Of a stretch of DNA of 64,000 bases, positions 35,220-43,895 are shown piece by piece. A model generated the notes under the pieces. The model saw only the letters and a list, made by a program, of their open reading frames with translations, made no database searches and was not told where the DNA came from. The stretch comes from Arthrobacter sp. V1I7 (GTDB taxonomy: Bacteria; Actinomycetota; Actinomycetes; Actinomycetales; Micrococcaceae). The stretch spans positions 2,666,001 through 2,730,000 of the forward strand of contig NZ_JAUSYS010000001.1 of the NCBI RefSeq assembly GCF_030817015.1. Direction: 5' to 3'. Both the position numbers and the translations under genes were made by a program. Numbering within the stretch: the stretch's first letter is position 1; the number at the start of each line of letters is the position of its first letter.

Positions 35220-35903
35220 ATGCATTCTCGTACCAGCCAGTTCACAGATCGGGGCTTGAGCCGCCGCCAGTTCGGATTGGTGCTGGGCGGCGGCGCTTTC
35301 CTGCTGCTGGCGGGAGGCACCTACGGCGTTGTCGCGCGAAGTCCGCAGCACACGACCCCCGGCGTCGCCACAGCATTCGGATCCCTGACCGTGGTCCGTG
35401 CCGGGCGACTTGCGCGCCTGGATGCCCAGGGCCGAACCGCCTTCAAGAGTCTGGCGGCAGCAGCTTCGCACATCACGGAAGGCACCGGTCCCGGGAGCGG
35501 CACCCAGTTCCGGCGGGTCAGCACCAGGGAAGACCTGGGCGGCGCCGGCCACGGCCACGACGCCGAAACCTTCGAGGATCCGGCGGGGCCGGAACCGGTG
35601 AACCTTACGTGGGCGGACGTCGTGTTGCTGGAAGTACAGCTTCAGAACGCCGGGCCCCAGCCGGTCCTGTTCAGCCCGGGGCAGCTTCGTTTGAAGCTGA
35701 GATCGCCAGCTACAACAATTACCCCACAGGACTCCGACCGCGCCCCGGGCCCCCTCGCTCCGCATGGCACCGAGCACATTCTGATCAGCTACCTGGCGCC
35801 GCGGGATTCCCTGGACCTGGAGCTGGAGTACTCGGACGAGCATCAGGACCGGACCCTGCCGCTTTCGCTGCCCGCCCTGACGGCGAACGGGGCGCGGCCA
35901 TGA
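35220..35903 (+). CDS. Tat-exported protein of unknown function, partner of the multicopper oxidase
   Basis: 227 residues with a twin-arginine signal: SRRQFGLVLGGG at residues 14-25 and a hydrophobic stretch to about residue 40. The mature part is beta-rich and acidic, with a His-rich GHGHDAE, and VLLEVQLQNAGPQPVLF resembles an Ig-like / DUF4352-type fold; no enzyme motif recognised. Overlaps the next gene by ATGA, so the two are made together. The oxidase has no signal of its own, so this protein may carry it out through Tat. Confidence 0.7.
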   Translation: MHSRTSQFTDRGLSRRQFGLVLGGGAFLLLAGGTYGVVARSPQHTTPGVATAFGSLTVVRAGRLARLDAQGRTAFKSLAAAASHITEGTGPGSGTQFRRVSTREDLGGAGHGHDAETFEDPAGPEPVNLTWADVVLLEVQLQNAGPQPVLFSPGQLRLKLRSPATTITPQDSDRAPGPLAPHGTEHILISYLAPRDSLDLELEYSDEHQDRTLPLSLPALTANGARP

Positions 35904-38245
35904 ACACCTTGGACATCCACATCAACGAAGGTTACGTGCCGATGGTGGACGGCTCTCTGGTGTATCACCGGGGCTTCGGCGAGCGCCGCACCACGGTGTC
36001 GGACGCGCTGCCATCGCTGGTTCTGAGTCCCCGGGTCTTCACGGCCGCCGGGCAGGCTGTGGCCAGCAGGACCTATCCGCTGGCCGCCGCCTTGCCGCCG
36101 CACGGCAGGCCCGCACCGCTGCTGCCGGACCCGGCGCATCCCGGAGAGTACCTGGCGAGGAGGGGACACTGGGCCAGCTATTTTCCGGACCGGACCCTCA
36201 TAGCCGAGACCGGCAGCACCATCCGGGTGATCGTGCGCAACCATCTTTCGCAGCCGCACGAACTCCGGTTCCATAGCGCCGGCCCAACCGGCGGGGATGT
36301 CGGGACGGGCCCGGTAGCTCCGGGAGCTTCACGCCTCCTTGAGTTCACGGCACCGCCGCCTGGAACCTACCTGTTCTCGGACCCGGGCAACGATCCCGTG
36401 GAACGGACCCTGGGCCTCTACGGCGGACTCGTGGTCATAGACCCCCGCAATGCCTGGCAGCTCTCCCCCGGCGGGACGGAGTTTGAGCGCCAGTGGCTAT
36501 GGTTGTGCCACGACGTGGATCCTGGCTGGGCCCGCATCGCTTCCCGCGGCCAAACCGTGAATCCGGCCTCAACACCGGCCGTGCCACGGTACTTCACCGT
36601 CAACGGGTACGCGGGTTTCCAGTCGCTGGGAGCCACCACAGATGACGTATTGAACGAACGACGGAAGCAGGACACCCTGCCCTCGGGCCATCCGCGCGAC
36701 ACTGACGTGCGGAATTTCAGCGCCTCGCCCGGCCCCGGCGCCGTCCGCACCGGCCAGCTGATGAGAATGGTCAACGCGGGGATCGTGGACCATCAGCTGC
36801 ACTTCCACGGCAACCACGTCTGGACCGTGCGCGCCAACGGCGTTGACTTTCCCCGTTCCGGTGGACGGGTCAGCGCGACGGGGGACGTCCTGCTCCAGCA
36901 GTGGGAGGACACCGTTCAACTGGCTCCGCTGGACCGAAAGGAGTCAGTGCTTCCGGTCCGGCGGCCGCCCGAGGTGGTGGACGAAGTATGGAAGGCCAGG
37001 ACTGGCGACTGGACTTATCCGATGCACTGCCATGCGGAGCCCTCACAGACAGCTGCCGGCGGCCTCTACCCCGGCGGTCTCGTCGCCGACTGGGTACTGG
37101 CCGCGGACTCGAGCCCTGAATCGGGTCTTCCCGGCACCGCGGCGGACGGCCACCACAAGTACCGGAGCCAGGTGGAATTCGCCTCCGAACAACCCCATGA
37201 GGGAAGCCCCGAAACCCAGTTTGCCCTGCGTCCCGACGTCACCATGGAATTCGACTTCTTCAGCAGGAAATTGAAGTTCCCGAACGGCTCCGAACACGAA
37301 ATCTGGAGCTTCGAGAATGGCAAGTCGGGGCGCGGACTCCCCGGCCCCTTGTTGCGGCTCACGGAGGGCCAGTTGTTCCATGGAACCGTCAAACCCAGCA
37401 AAAAGGTCCACACCATCCATTGGCACGGCATCGAACCCGACCCGCGGAACGACGGCGTCGGCCACACCTCGTTCGAAGTCACCGGGCACTACACGTACCA
37501 GTGGAGGCCGGAGGTCGGCGAGTCCGGGAACCCCAACCGCGGCTCCTCCGGAACCTACTTCTACCACTGCCACGTCAACACCCCGCTGCACGTCCAAATG
37601 GGAATGTTCGGGCCGATCATCGTCGATCCCCCAGTCAGCAAAACCTCCCCGCCGCCACCGGGGACCCGCCGCCATTCGGTGGACGGGCCACTCTACGACA
37701 TCGCGACAGAGACTCTGATCGCGCCGTTCTCGATCGACGCGCGCTGGCACGAGCTGAACCATGCGGCCGGTTTGTCCGGAGACGACGCGGGCCTCAACCG
37801 CTTCGAGCCCAAACACTTTGTTCTCCTCGGCGGCACGGTCGCCAACCGCCCCAGAGGCGACAGGGTATGGGCGGTCTCCGCGATGCGAGCCAACGTTGCC
37901 GGCGGCCGCAACGCCCCGACCCTGGTGCGCATGGTGAACGTCGACTACTTCCCGACCCGCACACGGTTCCTGGACGCGGCCGGCAAACCGGCGAACATTG
38001 CCGAACTCATCGCCCACGACGGCCGCCCTTTCTGGAATACTCCCAATCCGACCGGCCCCGCCGTACAGCCCTCGCTGGCCGGCCAGCCGCTGCTCACGAG
38101 CATCATCAGGTCCGGTGCGGCAGAGAAGTTTGATTTCCTGCTGCGCCCGCCGGCTGCAGGGCGCTACACCGTCGCCATCGACTACGTGCACTGGATCACG
38201 GGAAGGATCCTGGCCACCCGGACCGTCGCCGTCACCGCGGCCTAG
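35900..38245 (+). CDS. Large multicopper oxidase (several cupredoxin domains), MnxG-like motif order
   Basis: 781 residues, no signal peptide at its ATG. The N-terminal half has HELRFH (about residue 120), DHQLHFHGNHVW (about 297) and TYPMHCHAEPSQTAAGG (about 374). The C-terminal half has HTIHWHGIEPD (about 504) and YFYHCHVNTPLHVQMGM (about 554), the latter containing the Cys-His-Met set of a type 1 copper site. So the motifs normally at the C terminus (H-x-x-H-x-H, HCH) precede HWHG. Substrate unknown; metal oxidation (for example Mn) is one possibility. The longer ORF upstream of 35900 is out of frame with the preceding gene and was discarded. Confidence 0.8.
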   Translation: MNTLDIHINEGYVPMVDGSLVYHRGFGERRTTVSDALPSLVLSPRVFTAAGQAVASRTYPLAAALPPHGRPAPLLPDPAHPGEYLARRGHWASYFPDRTLIAETGSTIRVIVRNHLSQPHELRFHSAGPTGGDVGTGPVAPGASRLLEFTAPPPGTYLFSDPGNDPVERTLGLYGGLVVIDPRNAWQLSPGGTEFERQWLWLCHDVDPGWARIASRGQTVNPASTPAVPRYFTVNGYAGFQSLGATTDDVLNERRKQDTLPSGHPRDTDVRNFSASPGPGAVRTGQLMRMVNAGIVDHQLHFHGNHVWTVRANGVDFPRSGGRVSATGDVLLQQWEDTVQLAPLDRKESVLPVRRPPEVVDEVWKARTGDWTYPMHCHAEPSQTAAGGLYPGGLVADWVLAADSSPESGLPGTAADGHHKYRSQVEFASEQPHEGSPETQFALRPDVTMEFDFFSRKLKFPNGSEHEIWSFENGKSGRGLPGPLLRLTEGQLFHGTVKPSKKVHTIHWHGIEPDPRNDGVGHTSFEVTGHYTYQWRPEVGESGNPNRGSSGTYFYHCHVNTPLHVQMGMFGPIIVDPPVSKTSPPPPGTRRHSVDGPLYDIATETLIAPFSIDARWHELNHAAGLSGDDAGLNRFEPKHFVLLGGTVANRPRGDRVWAVSAMRANVAGGRNAPTLVRMVNVDYFPTRTRFLDAAGKPANIAELIAHDGRPFWNTPNPTGPAVQPSLAGQPLLTSIIRSGAAEKFDFLLRPPAAGRYTVAIDYVHWITGRILATRTVAVTAA

Positions 38246-38309
38246 GAGCCCGCACTGCCGGCACGGCCCGGTCTCGCTGGCCCCGTGCAACGGCCTGCGG
38301 CTGGACACC

Positions 38310-38338
38310 TTGCCAGCTATATTACTCATGAGTAACAT
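38310..38338 (+). promoter_or_regulatory. fadA promoter
   Basis: TTGCCA (38310-38315), 17 bases, TAACAT (38333-38338). Predicted start near 38345, leader about 80 bases, GAGGAG seven bases before the GTG start of fadA. Confidence 0.7.
38322..38335. promoter_or_regulatory. Perfect 14-bp palindrome in the fadA promoter (repressor operator candidate)
   Basis: TTACTCATGAGTAA, extended by TAT/ATA after one mismatch. It lies in the spacer and overlaps the first bases of the -10, so a bound protein would block polymerase. The shape is typical of TetR- or GntR-type operators in fatty-acid genes; the regulator is not identified. Confidence 0.65.
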
Positions 38339-38427
38339 AGTGACTGATACCGCCTGGACGATGGCGCCGTTGGCTCCCGCTGCCACCGGCCCCGGTCCGG
38401 CACCCATGTCTCAATGAGGAGTACCAC

Positions 38428-39765
38428 GTGAGCCAAGCCCGCAGCAGCGGAAAACCCAGTAGCGGAAAACCCAGCAGCGCGAATCCCCGCACCGCAGGTC
38501 CCCGCGCCGTCCGCGATATCGTCTTCGTCGACGGCGTCCGCACCCCCTTCGGCCGCGCGGGCGAGAAAGGCATCTACGCCGGAACCCGCGCCGACGACCT
38601 CGTGGTCAAATGCATCCGGGAACTGATGCGCCGCAACCCGTCCCTGCCCGCAGACCGCATCGACGAGGTCGCCATCGCCGCCACCACCCAGACCGGCGAC
38701 CAGGGCCTGACCATCGGACGCAGCGCCGCCCTGCTGGCCGGCCTCCCCCGCACCGTCCCGGGTTTCGCGATCGACCGGATGTGCGCCGGCGCGATGACCG
38801 CCGTGACCACGACGGCGAGCGGCATCGGCTTCGGCGCCTACGACGTCGTGATCGCCGGCGGTGTCGAGCACATGGGCAACCACCCGATGGGCGCCGGCGC
38901 GGACCCCAACCCGCGCTTTCTGTCCGAACGGATCGTGGACCCGGCCGCCCTGAACATGGGCAACACGGCCGAGAACCTGCACGACCGCTTCCCGGCCATC
39001 ACCAAGGACCGCACCGACGCCTACGCCGTCGCGTCCCAGGACAAGCTGGCGACCGCCTACGCCAACGGCCAGATCCAGCCGGACCTGGTCCCGGTCGCCA
39101 CCATGAAGCCCGGCCAGGGCTGGACGGTCAACACCGTGGACGAGCCGCCGCGGCCGGGAACGTCGCTGGATGACCTCGCCGCGTTGAAGACCCCGTTCCG
39201 GGCCCATGGCCGGGTCACCGCCGGCAATGCCGCCGGCCTCAACGATGGCGCCACGGCGGCCCTGCTCGCTTCCGCTGAGGCCGCCGAGGAGCTGGGCCTG
39301 CCGGTTCGCATGCGGCTGGTCAGCTACGCCTATGCCGGGGTCGAACCCGAAGTCATGGGCATCGGACCGGTCCCGGCCACCGAAAAGGCGCTCAGGAACG
39401 CCGGCCTCGGCATCGCGGACATCGGCCTCTTCGAAATCAACGAGGCCTTCGCCGTCCAGGTGCTCAGCTTCCTGGACCACTTCGGCATCGCCGACGACGA
39501 CCCGCAGGTCAACCGCTACGGCGGAGCGATTGCCGTCGGGCACCCGCTGGCGTCCTCCGGGGTGCGGCTGATGAACCAGCTGGCCCGCCAGTTCGAGGAG
39601 GATCCCTCCGTGCGCTTCGGCATGACCACAATGTGCATCGGACTGGGCATGGGAGCCACCGTCATCTGGGAGAACCCGCACCACGCCGAGTACGGCGAAG
39701 CCGTCGGTACTGCAGACGCCGAAGCCGCCGAGACCACCACCACCGAGACTGGAGCCGCAGCATGA
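38428..39765 (+). CDS. fadA: Acetyl-CoA acyltransferase (thiolase)
   Basis: Last step of fatty-acid beta-oxidation. 445 residues; catalytic Cys in IDRMCAGAMTAV, His in AVGHPLASSG and second Cys in TMCIGLGMGA. The first ~25 residues repeat Ser-Gly-Lys-Pro (SSGKPSSGKPSS), an unusual head outside the fold. Starts with GTG after GAGGAG. Coupled by ATGA to fadB, the trifunctional partner. Confidence 0.94.
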   Translation: MSQARSSGKPSSGKPSSANPRTAGPRAVRDIVFVDGVRTPFGRAGEKGIYAGTRADDLVVKCIRELMRRNPSLPADRIDEVAIAATTQTGDQGLTIGRSAALLAGLPRTVPGFAIDRMCAGAMTAVTTTASGIGFGAYDVVIAGGVEHMGNHPMGAGADPNPRFLSERIVDPAALNMGNTAENLHDRFPAITKDRTDAYAVASQDKLATAYANGQIQPDLVPVATMKPGQGWTVNTVDEPPRPGTSLDDLAALKTPFRAHGRVTAGNAAGLNDGATAALLASAEAAEELGLPVRMRLVSYAYAGVEPEVMGIGPVPATEKALRNAGLGIADIGLFEINEAFAVQVLSFLDHFGIADDDPQVNRYGGAIAVGHPLASSGVRLMNQLARQFEEDPSVRFGMTTMCIGLGMGATVIWENPHHAEYGEAVGTADAEAAETTTTETGAAA

Positions 39766-41927
39766 GCGCCGCCGATTTCCGCCAGCTGGCCGATCTCTTC
39801 CCGAACGAGACGGTCACCCACTCCTACGTCCAGGACATAGAGCTGCCCCCCGTCGACGGCACGAGCCCCGGCACCTTCGCCCTGGTCACCCTGGACAACG
39901 GGCTGGACCACTCCAAGCCGACCACGCTGGGCCCGAACACCCTGATCGAACTGGGCACCATCCTGGAAGGACTGAAGGAGCGCGCCGCCCGCGGCGAGAT
40001 CGTCGGCGTCGGCGTCACCGGCAAGCCGTACTTCCTGGCGGCCGGGGCGGACCTGTCCACGGTGAAGTCCCTCAACGGCCGCGACGACGGGCTGCGGATG
40101 GCCCGGCTGGGCCACGACGTCTATGCCACCCTGGCCAACCTCGGAGTCCCCAGCTTCGCCTTCATCAACGGTCTCGCCCTCGGCGGCGGCCTGGAAATCG
40201 CACTGCAGTCGACCTACCGCACGGTGTCCACCGGCGCCGGCGCGCTGGCCCTGCCCGAGGCCTTCATCGGCCTCATCCCGGGCTGGGGCGGCGTGTACAT
40301 CCTGCCGCGGCTGATCGGTCCCGAGAACGCCCTCAAGGTGATGATCGAGAACCCGCTGAGCAACAACCGCACCCTCACCGGGCCGCAGGCCTACGAGCTC
40401 GGCATGGCCGACGCAATCTTCGAGCCCGCCGACTTCGTGGAGCAGTCCCTCGGGTGGGCCGCGCAGGTCATCGCCGGCACCGCGGCGCCGGAACGTGCCA
40501 ACGCCGTCGACCCTTCCAGCCCGGGGGTTGCCGAACGCTGGGCGCGGGCCGTCGCCGCCGGCCGCGCCTTCGTGGAGGCCAAGACCTCGAACGCCTCACC
40601 GGCGCCGGCCAAGGTCCTGGACGTGATGGAAGCCAACCGCACCATGACGCAGGCCCAGTCCGCCGCACTCGAATGCGAGACCCTGGCGGACCTCATGCAG
40701 ACCGACGAGTTCCGCTCCACCGTCTACGCCTTCCTGGACCTCGTGCAGCGGCGCTCCAAGCGCCCGGCCGGCGCCCCGGACCGCAAGCTCGCGCGCCCGG
40801 TGACCAAGATCGGCGTCGTGGGCGCGGGCCTGATGGCCAGCCAGCTCGCACTGCTTTTCGCCCGCCAGCTCAAGGTGCCCGTGGTGCTGACGGACATTGA
40901 CCAGGCCCGGGTGGACAAGGGCGTGGGCTATGTCCACGCCGAGGTGGACAAGCTGCTGGCCAAGAAGCGGATCAGTCCCGACGCCGCCAACCGGACGCGT
41001 GCCCTCGTGACCGGTTCGGTGTCCAAGGACGCCTTCGCCGACGCCGATTTTGTGATCGAGGCGGTGTTCGAGGAACTCACCGTCAAGAAGCAGGTCTTCA
41101 AGGAACTCGAGGCGATCGTCTCACCCGAGTGCATCCTCGCCACCAACACCTCCTCGCTTTCCGTCACCGCGATGGCCGGGGAGCTGCGGCACCCCGAGCG
41201 GCTGGTGGGGTTCCACTTCTTCAACCCGGTGGCCGTGATGCCGCTGCTGGAGATCGTCCGCGCGCCTGCGACCGACGACGCCGCGCTGGCCACCGCCTTC
41301 GAGCTCGCCAAGGGACTCAACAAGACCGCCGTGCTCGTCAAGGACGCCCCGGCCTTCGTGGTCAACCGCATCCTGCTGCGCCTGATGGGCGAAGTGACTG
41401 CGGCGTTCGACGAGGGCACTCCCGCCGGGGTGGCGGACAATGCCCTGCGCCCGATGGGCCTGCCAATGACGCCGTTCACGCTCGGCGCCATGGTAGGGCT
41501 GCCGGTGGCGCAGCACGTCCAGGAATCCCTGCACGCTGCCTTCGGGGGCCGCTTCCCGGTCTCGCAGAACCTGCAGAAGCTCATCGACAACGGTGTGAAG
41601 TCCATCTGGGCACCCGGGAACGGCCCGGACGGCAAGCCGTTCATTCCGGCCGAGACCCTGGCCCTGATGTCCTTCGGCAACACGCCGTCCACCGGCGAGG
41701 ATGTGCTGCGCCGGACGCAGGATGCGCTGGCGGAGGAAATCGGGATGATGCTCGATGAGGGCGTCGTGGCGGGCCCCGAGGACATCGATCTGTGTATGAT
41801 CCTCGGCGCGGGCTGGCCGATGTTCCTCGGCGGCATCACTCCCTATCTGGACCGGGTCGGCGCCTCCGAGCGGGTCACCGGCAGGAAGTTCCAGACGCCG
41901 GGGGTGGCGTCCGGGCCAGCCGCGTAA
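39762..41927 (+). CDS. fadB: Multifunctional enoyl-CoA hydratase / 3-hydroxyacyl-CoA dehydrogenase
   Basis: 721 residues. N-terminal crotonase domain (about 20-220: GVTGKPYFLAAGADLS, INGLALGGGLEIAL, PEAFIGLIPGWGG with the catalytic Glu). C-terminal NAD-binding and dehydrogenase domains: VGAGLMASQLALLF, TNTSSLSVTAMA, RLVGFHFFNPVAVMPL with catalytic His, and VKDAPAFVVNRIL. Forms the beta-oxidation complex with FadA. The start at 39762 was chosen by family similarity; the frame is open upstream. Confidence 0.94.
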   Translation: MSAADFRQLADLFPNETVTHSYVQDIELPPVDGTSPGTFALVTLDNGLDHSKPTTLGPNTLIELGTILEGLKERAARGEIVGVGVTGKPYFLAAGADLSTVKSLNGRDDGLRMARLGHDVYATLANLGVPSFAFINGLALGGGLEIALQSTYRTVSTGAGALALPEAFIGLIPGWGGVYILPRLIGPENALKVMIENPLSNNRTLTGPQAYELGMADAIFEPADFVEQSLGWAAQVIAGTAAPERANAVDPSSPGVAERWARAVAAGRAFVEAKTSNASPAPAKVLDVMEANRTMTQAQSAALECETLADLMQTDEFRSTVYAFLDLVQRRSKRPAGAPDRKLARPVTKIGVVGAGLMASQLALLFARQLKVPVVLTDIDQARVDKGVGYVHAEVDKLLAKKRISPDAANRTRALVTGSVSKDAFADADFVIEAVFEELTVKKQVFKELEAIVSPECILATNTSSLSVTAMAGELRHPERLVGFHFFNPVAVMPLLEIVRAPATDDAALATAFELAKGLNKTAVLVKDAPAFVVNRILLRLMGEVTAAFDEGTPAGVADNALRPMGLPMTPFTLGAMVGLPVAQHVQESLHAAFGGRFPVSQNLQKLIDNGVKSIWAPGNGPDGKPFIPAETLALMSFGNTPSTGEDVLRRTQDALAEEIGMMLDEGVVAGPEDIDLCMILGAGWPMFLGGITPYLDRVGASERVTGRKFQTPGVASGPAA

Positions 41928-42031
41928 AGCCCGCCGCTGCCGGCGACAGCCGCCGTTCGGTCCCACGACTGTGGCGCTCCGGGTGGCGGCCGTTGCCGTG
42001 TGCGGCAGCACGGGAACACAGCTCCCGGCCA

Positions 42032-42474
42032 TCACTCTCCGGGCGCCAGCGCCGCCTCGAGAAGGACCCGCTGCAGCCAGGCGATGTAGCGCTCCTCCGT
42101 CCACCCGGCCTGCACCACCAGGTGTTCATACTGATAGGGGGACGTGAGAAGCCAGAGCGTCAGCGCCACCTCTTCCACCGGAACATCCGTCCGCAGCCCC
42201 GCGCGCTGCTTCAGCAAGCGGGCGATGGTCACGAAGTCCGCACGGATCCGCTCCTGCAGGCCGGCATGCGCGGAAGCGATGTCCGGGTCGCCCTGTGCGG
42301 CAGCCGCCGTCGCCTGCCACAACTGGCCTATCCTGCCATTGAGTTCCGCGGCGAAGGAGGCCAGGCCCAACAGTCCATCCCTCACATTCTCCTGGGCGAG
42401 CACTGCCTGCGCCTCGGCACCTCGAGGATGGCAGTGCGGAACGGTAGCGCCGCGGACTGGTAGTTTCCCTTGCC
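42032..42474 (-). pseudogene. Remnant of a TetR-family regulator (no DNA-binding domain, frameshift)
   Basis: The stretch VLAQENVRDGLLGLASFAAEL to IAWLQRVLLEAALAP has the helical pattern of a TetR ligand-binding domain. A one-base shift at 42417-42418 joins it to GNYQSAALPFRTAILEV in the frame before, giving AILEVAEAQAVLAQ as expected. The N-terminal helix-turn-helix is absent: further upstream the strand is the antisense of the glycosyltransferase gene. Hence a truncated, inactive gene, with the break near 42474. Confidence 0.6.
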
Positions 42475-42537
42475 ATATTGACTACTGCCCACAGCAATGA
42501 AAACTGGGACAACACAACCACCCAGCAAGGAGACACC

Positions 42538-43860
42538 ATGGCATCGGTACTCGTCTGCTCCAGCCCCTTGGTCGGCCACGTCACGCCGATGCTCGCGGTT
42601 GCCGCCGGCCTGGTCGAACACGGGCACGGTGTCCGATTCCTGGCCGGTCGGCGCTTCGAGGACCAGGTCGCCCGGACCGGTGCCTCCTTCATCCCGCTGC
42701 CACCGGAGGCGGATTTTGATGACAGCCGCCTGGATGATGCCTTTCCCGGGCGCATCGGCCTGAAGGGGCCAAAAGGGATCCGCTTCGATATCCAGGAGAT
42801 TTTCATGCGTCCGGGCAGGGCTCAGTATGAAGCCATCCTCGCCGCGTCCGCGGTGCGCCCGGTCGACGCTGTCCTGGCCGAATCACTCTTCATGGGCGCG
42901 GCGTTGCTGCTGGCCGGACCACGGTCCGGCCGGCCCGCGGTCATCAACTGCGGCATCGTCCCGCTGAGCCTGGCCAGCCGGGACACCGCCCCGTACGGGC
43001 TGGGCATTCCCCCGATGCCGGGATTGCTGGGGCGGGTTCGGAACCGCGCCTTGCAGACCCTGACCGAAAGGGTGGTCTTCGGTCCGGTGCAGAAGTACGC
43101 CGACCACGTCGCCCGGGACGTCACCGGCTCGCCATTCCCGACCTTCTTCATGGACTGGCCCCGCGCCGCCGACCGTATCGCCCAGTTCACCGTTCCGGAT
43201 TTCGAATACCCGCGCTCCGACCTTCCCGGAACGGTCCACTTCGTCGGTCCGGTGTCTTCCGGCGGCAAGGGGTCCACCGGCGCTTCCGGCGCGGCCACGC
43301 TGCCGCCATGGTGGGATGATCTCGACGCCGGCCGCCCGGTTGTCCACGTCACCCAGGGAACCGTCGCGAACAGGGACTTCGACGACCTGGTCCGTCCCAC
43401 CGTCGAGGGCCTGGCGCAGGACGACGTCCTCGTCGTGGTCAGCACCGGCGGCCGTCCGGTGGACACGCTCTCCGGCCCGCTGCCGGACAACGTCCGGGTC
43501 GCCTCCTACCTGCCCTACGACGAACTGCTGCCCAGGACCGACGTCCTGGTCACCAACGGAGGCTACGGCGGAGTGCAGTTCGCGCTCCGGCACGGCGTGC
43601 CGCTGGTCGTGGCAGGCCAGACCGAGGAAAAGCCCGAAGTGTGCGCCCGCGTGGCCTGGTCGGGCACCGGAATCAACCTGCGGACCAACCGGGCCAGGCC
43701 CCAAGCCGTCGCCAGAGCAGTCCGCGCCGTCCTGTCCGACAGCTCCTACCGGGAAGCGAGCAGCCGGATCGGCAGCGCGATCCGTGCCTCGCGCGGCGTG
43801 GACGGGCTGGCCGACCTGGTGGCGGACGTCTGCAGCGGCAGTCCGGTGGAACGCGAGTAA
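42538..43860 (+). CDS. Glycosyltransferase, UGT/MGT type (GT-B fold)
   Basis: 440 residues. Begins SVLVCSSPLVGHVTPMLAVAAGL as in macrolide-type glycosyltransferases; the C-terminal half has VVHVTQGTVANRDF, ASYLPYDELLPRTDVLVTNGG and RHGVPLVVAGQ, the usual nucleotide-sugar binding region. AAGGAGA lies six bases before the ATG. Acceptor and sugar are unknown: it may detoxify a small molecule or decorate a lipid. Next to a broken tetR, and convergent with the ECF transporter. Confidence 0.88.
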   Translation: MASVLVCSSPLVGHVTPMLAVAAGLVEHGHGVRFLAGRRFEDQVARTGASFIPLPPEADFDDSRLDDAFPGRIGLKGPKGIRFDIQEIFMRPGRAQYEAILAASAVRPVDAVLAESLFMGAALLLAGPRSGRPAVINCGIVPLSLASRDTAPYGLGIPPMPGLLGRVRNRALQTLTERVVFGPVQKYADHVARDVTGSPFPTFFMDWPRAADRIAQFTVPDFEYPRSDLPGTVHFVGPVSSGGKGSTGASGAATLPPWWDDLDAGRPVVHVTQGTVANRDFDDLVRPTVEGLAQDDVLVVVSTGGRPVDTLSGPLPDNVRVASYLPYDELLPRTDVLVTNGGYGGVQFALRHGVPLVVAGQTEEKPEVCARVAWSGTGINLRTNRARPQAVARAVRAVLSDSSYREASSRIGSAIRASRGVDGLADLVADVCSGSPVERE

Positions 43861-43895
43861 AGGGATACCGGCCGCCCTGGCATCGCCGCCGGAAA

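Noticed and set aside
35609..35899. A longer start for the multicopper oxidase
   Set aside because: The 97 extra codons overlap the Tat protein in another frame and show no conserved domain; the ATGA junction at 35900 is the natural start.
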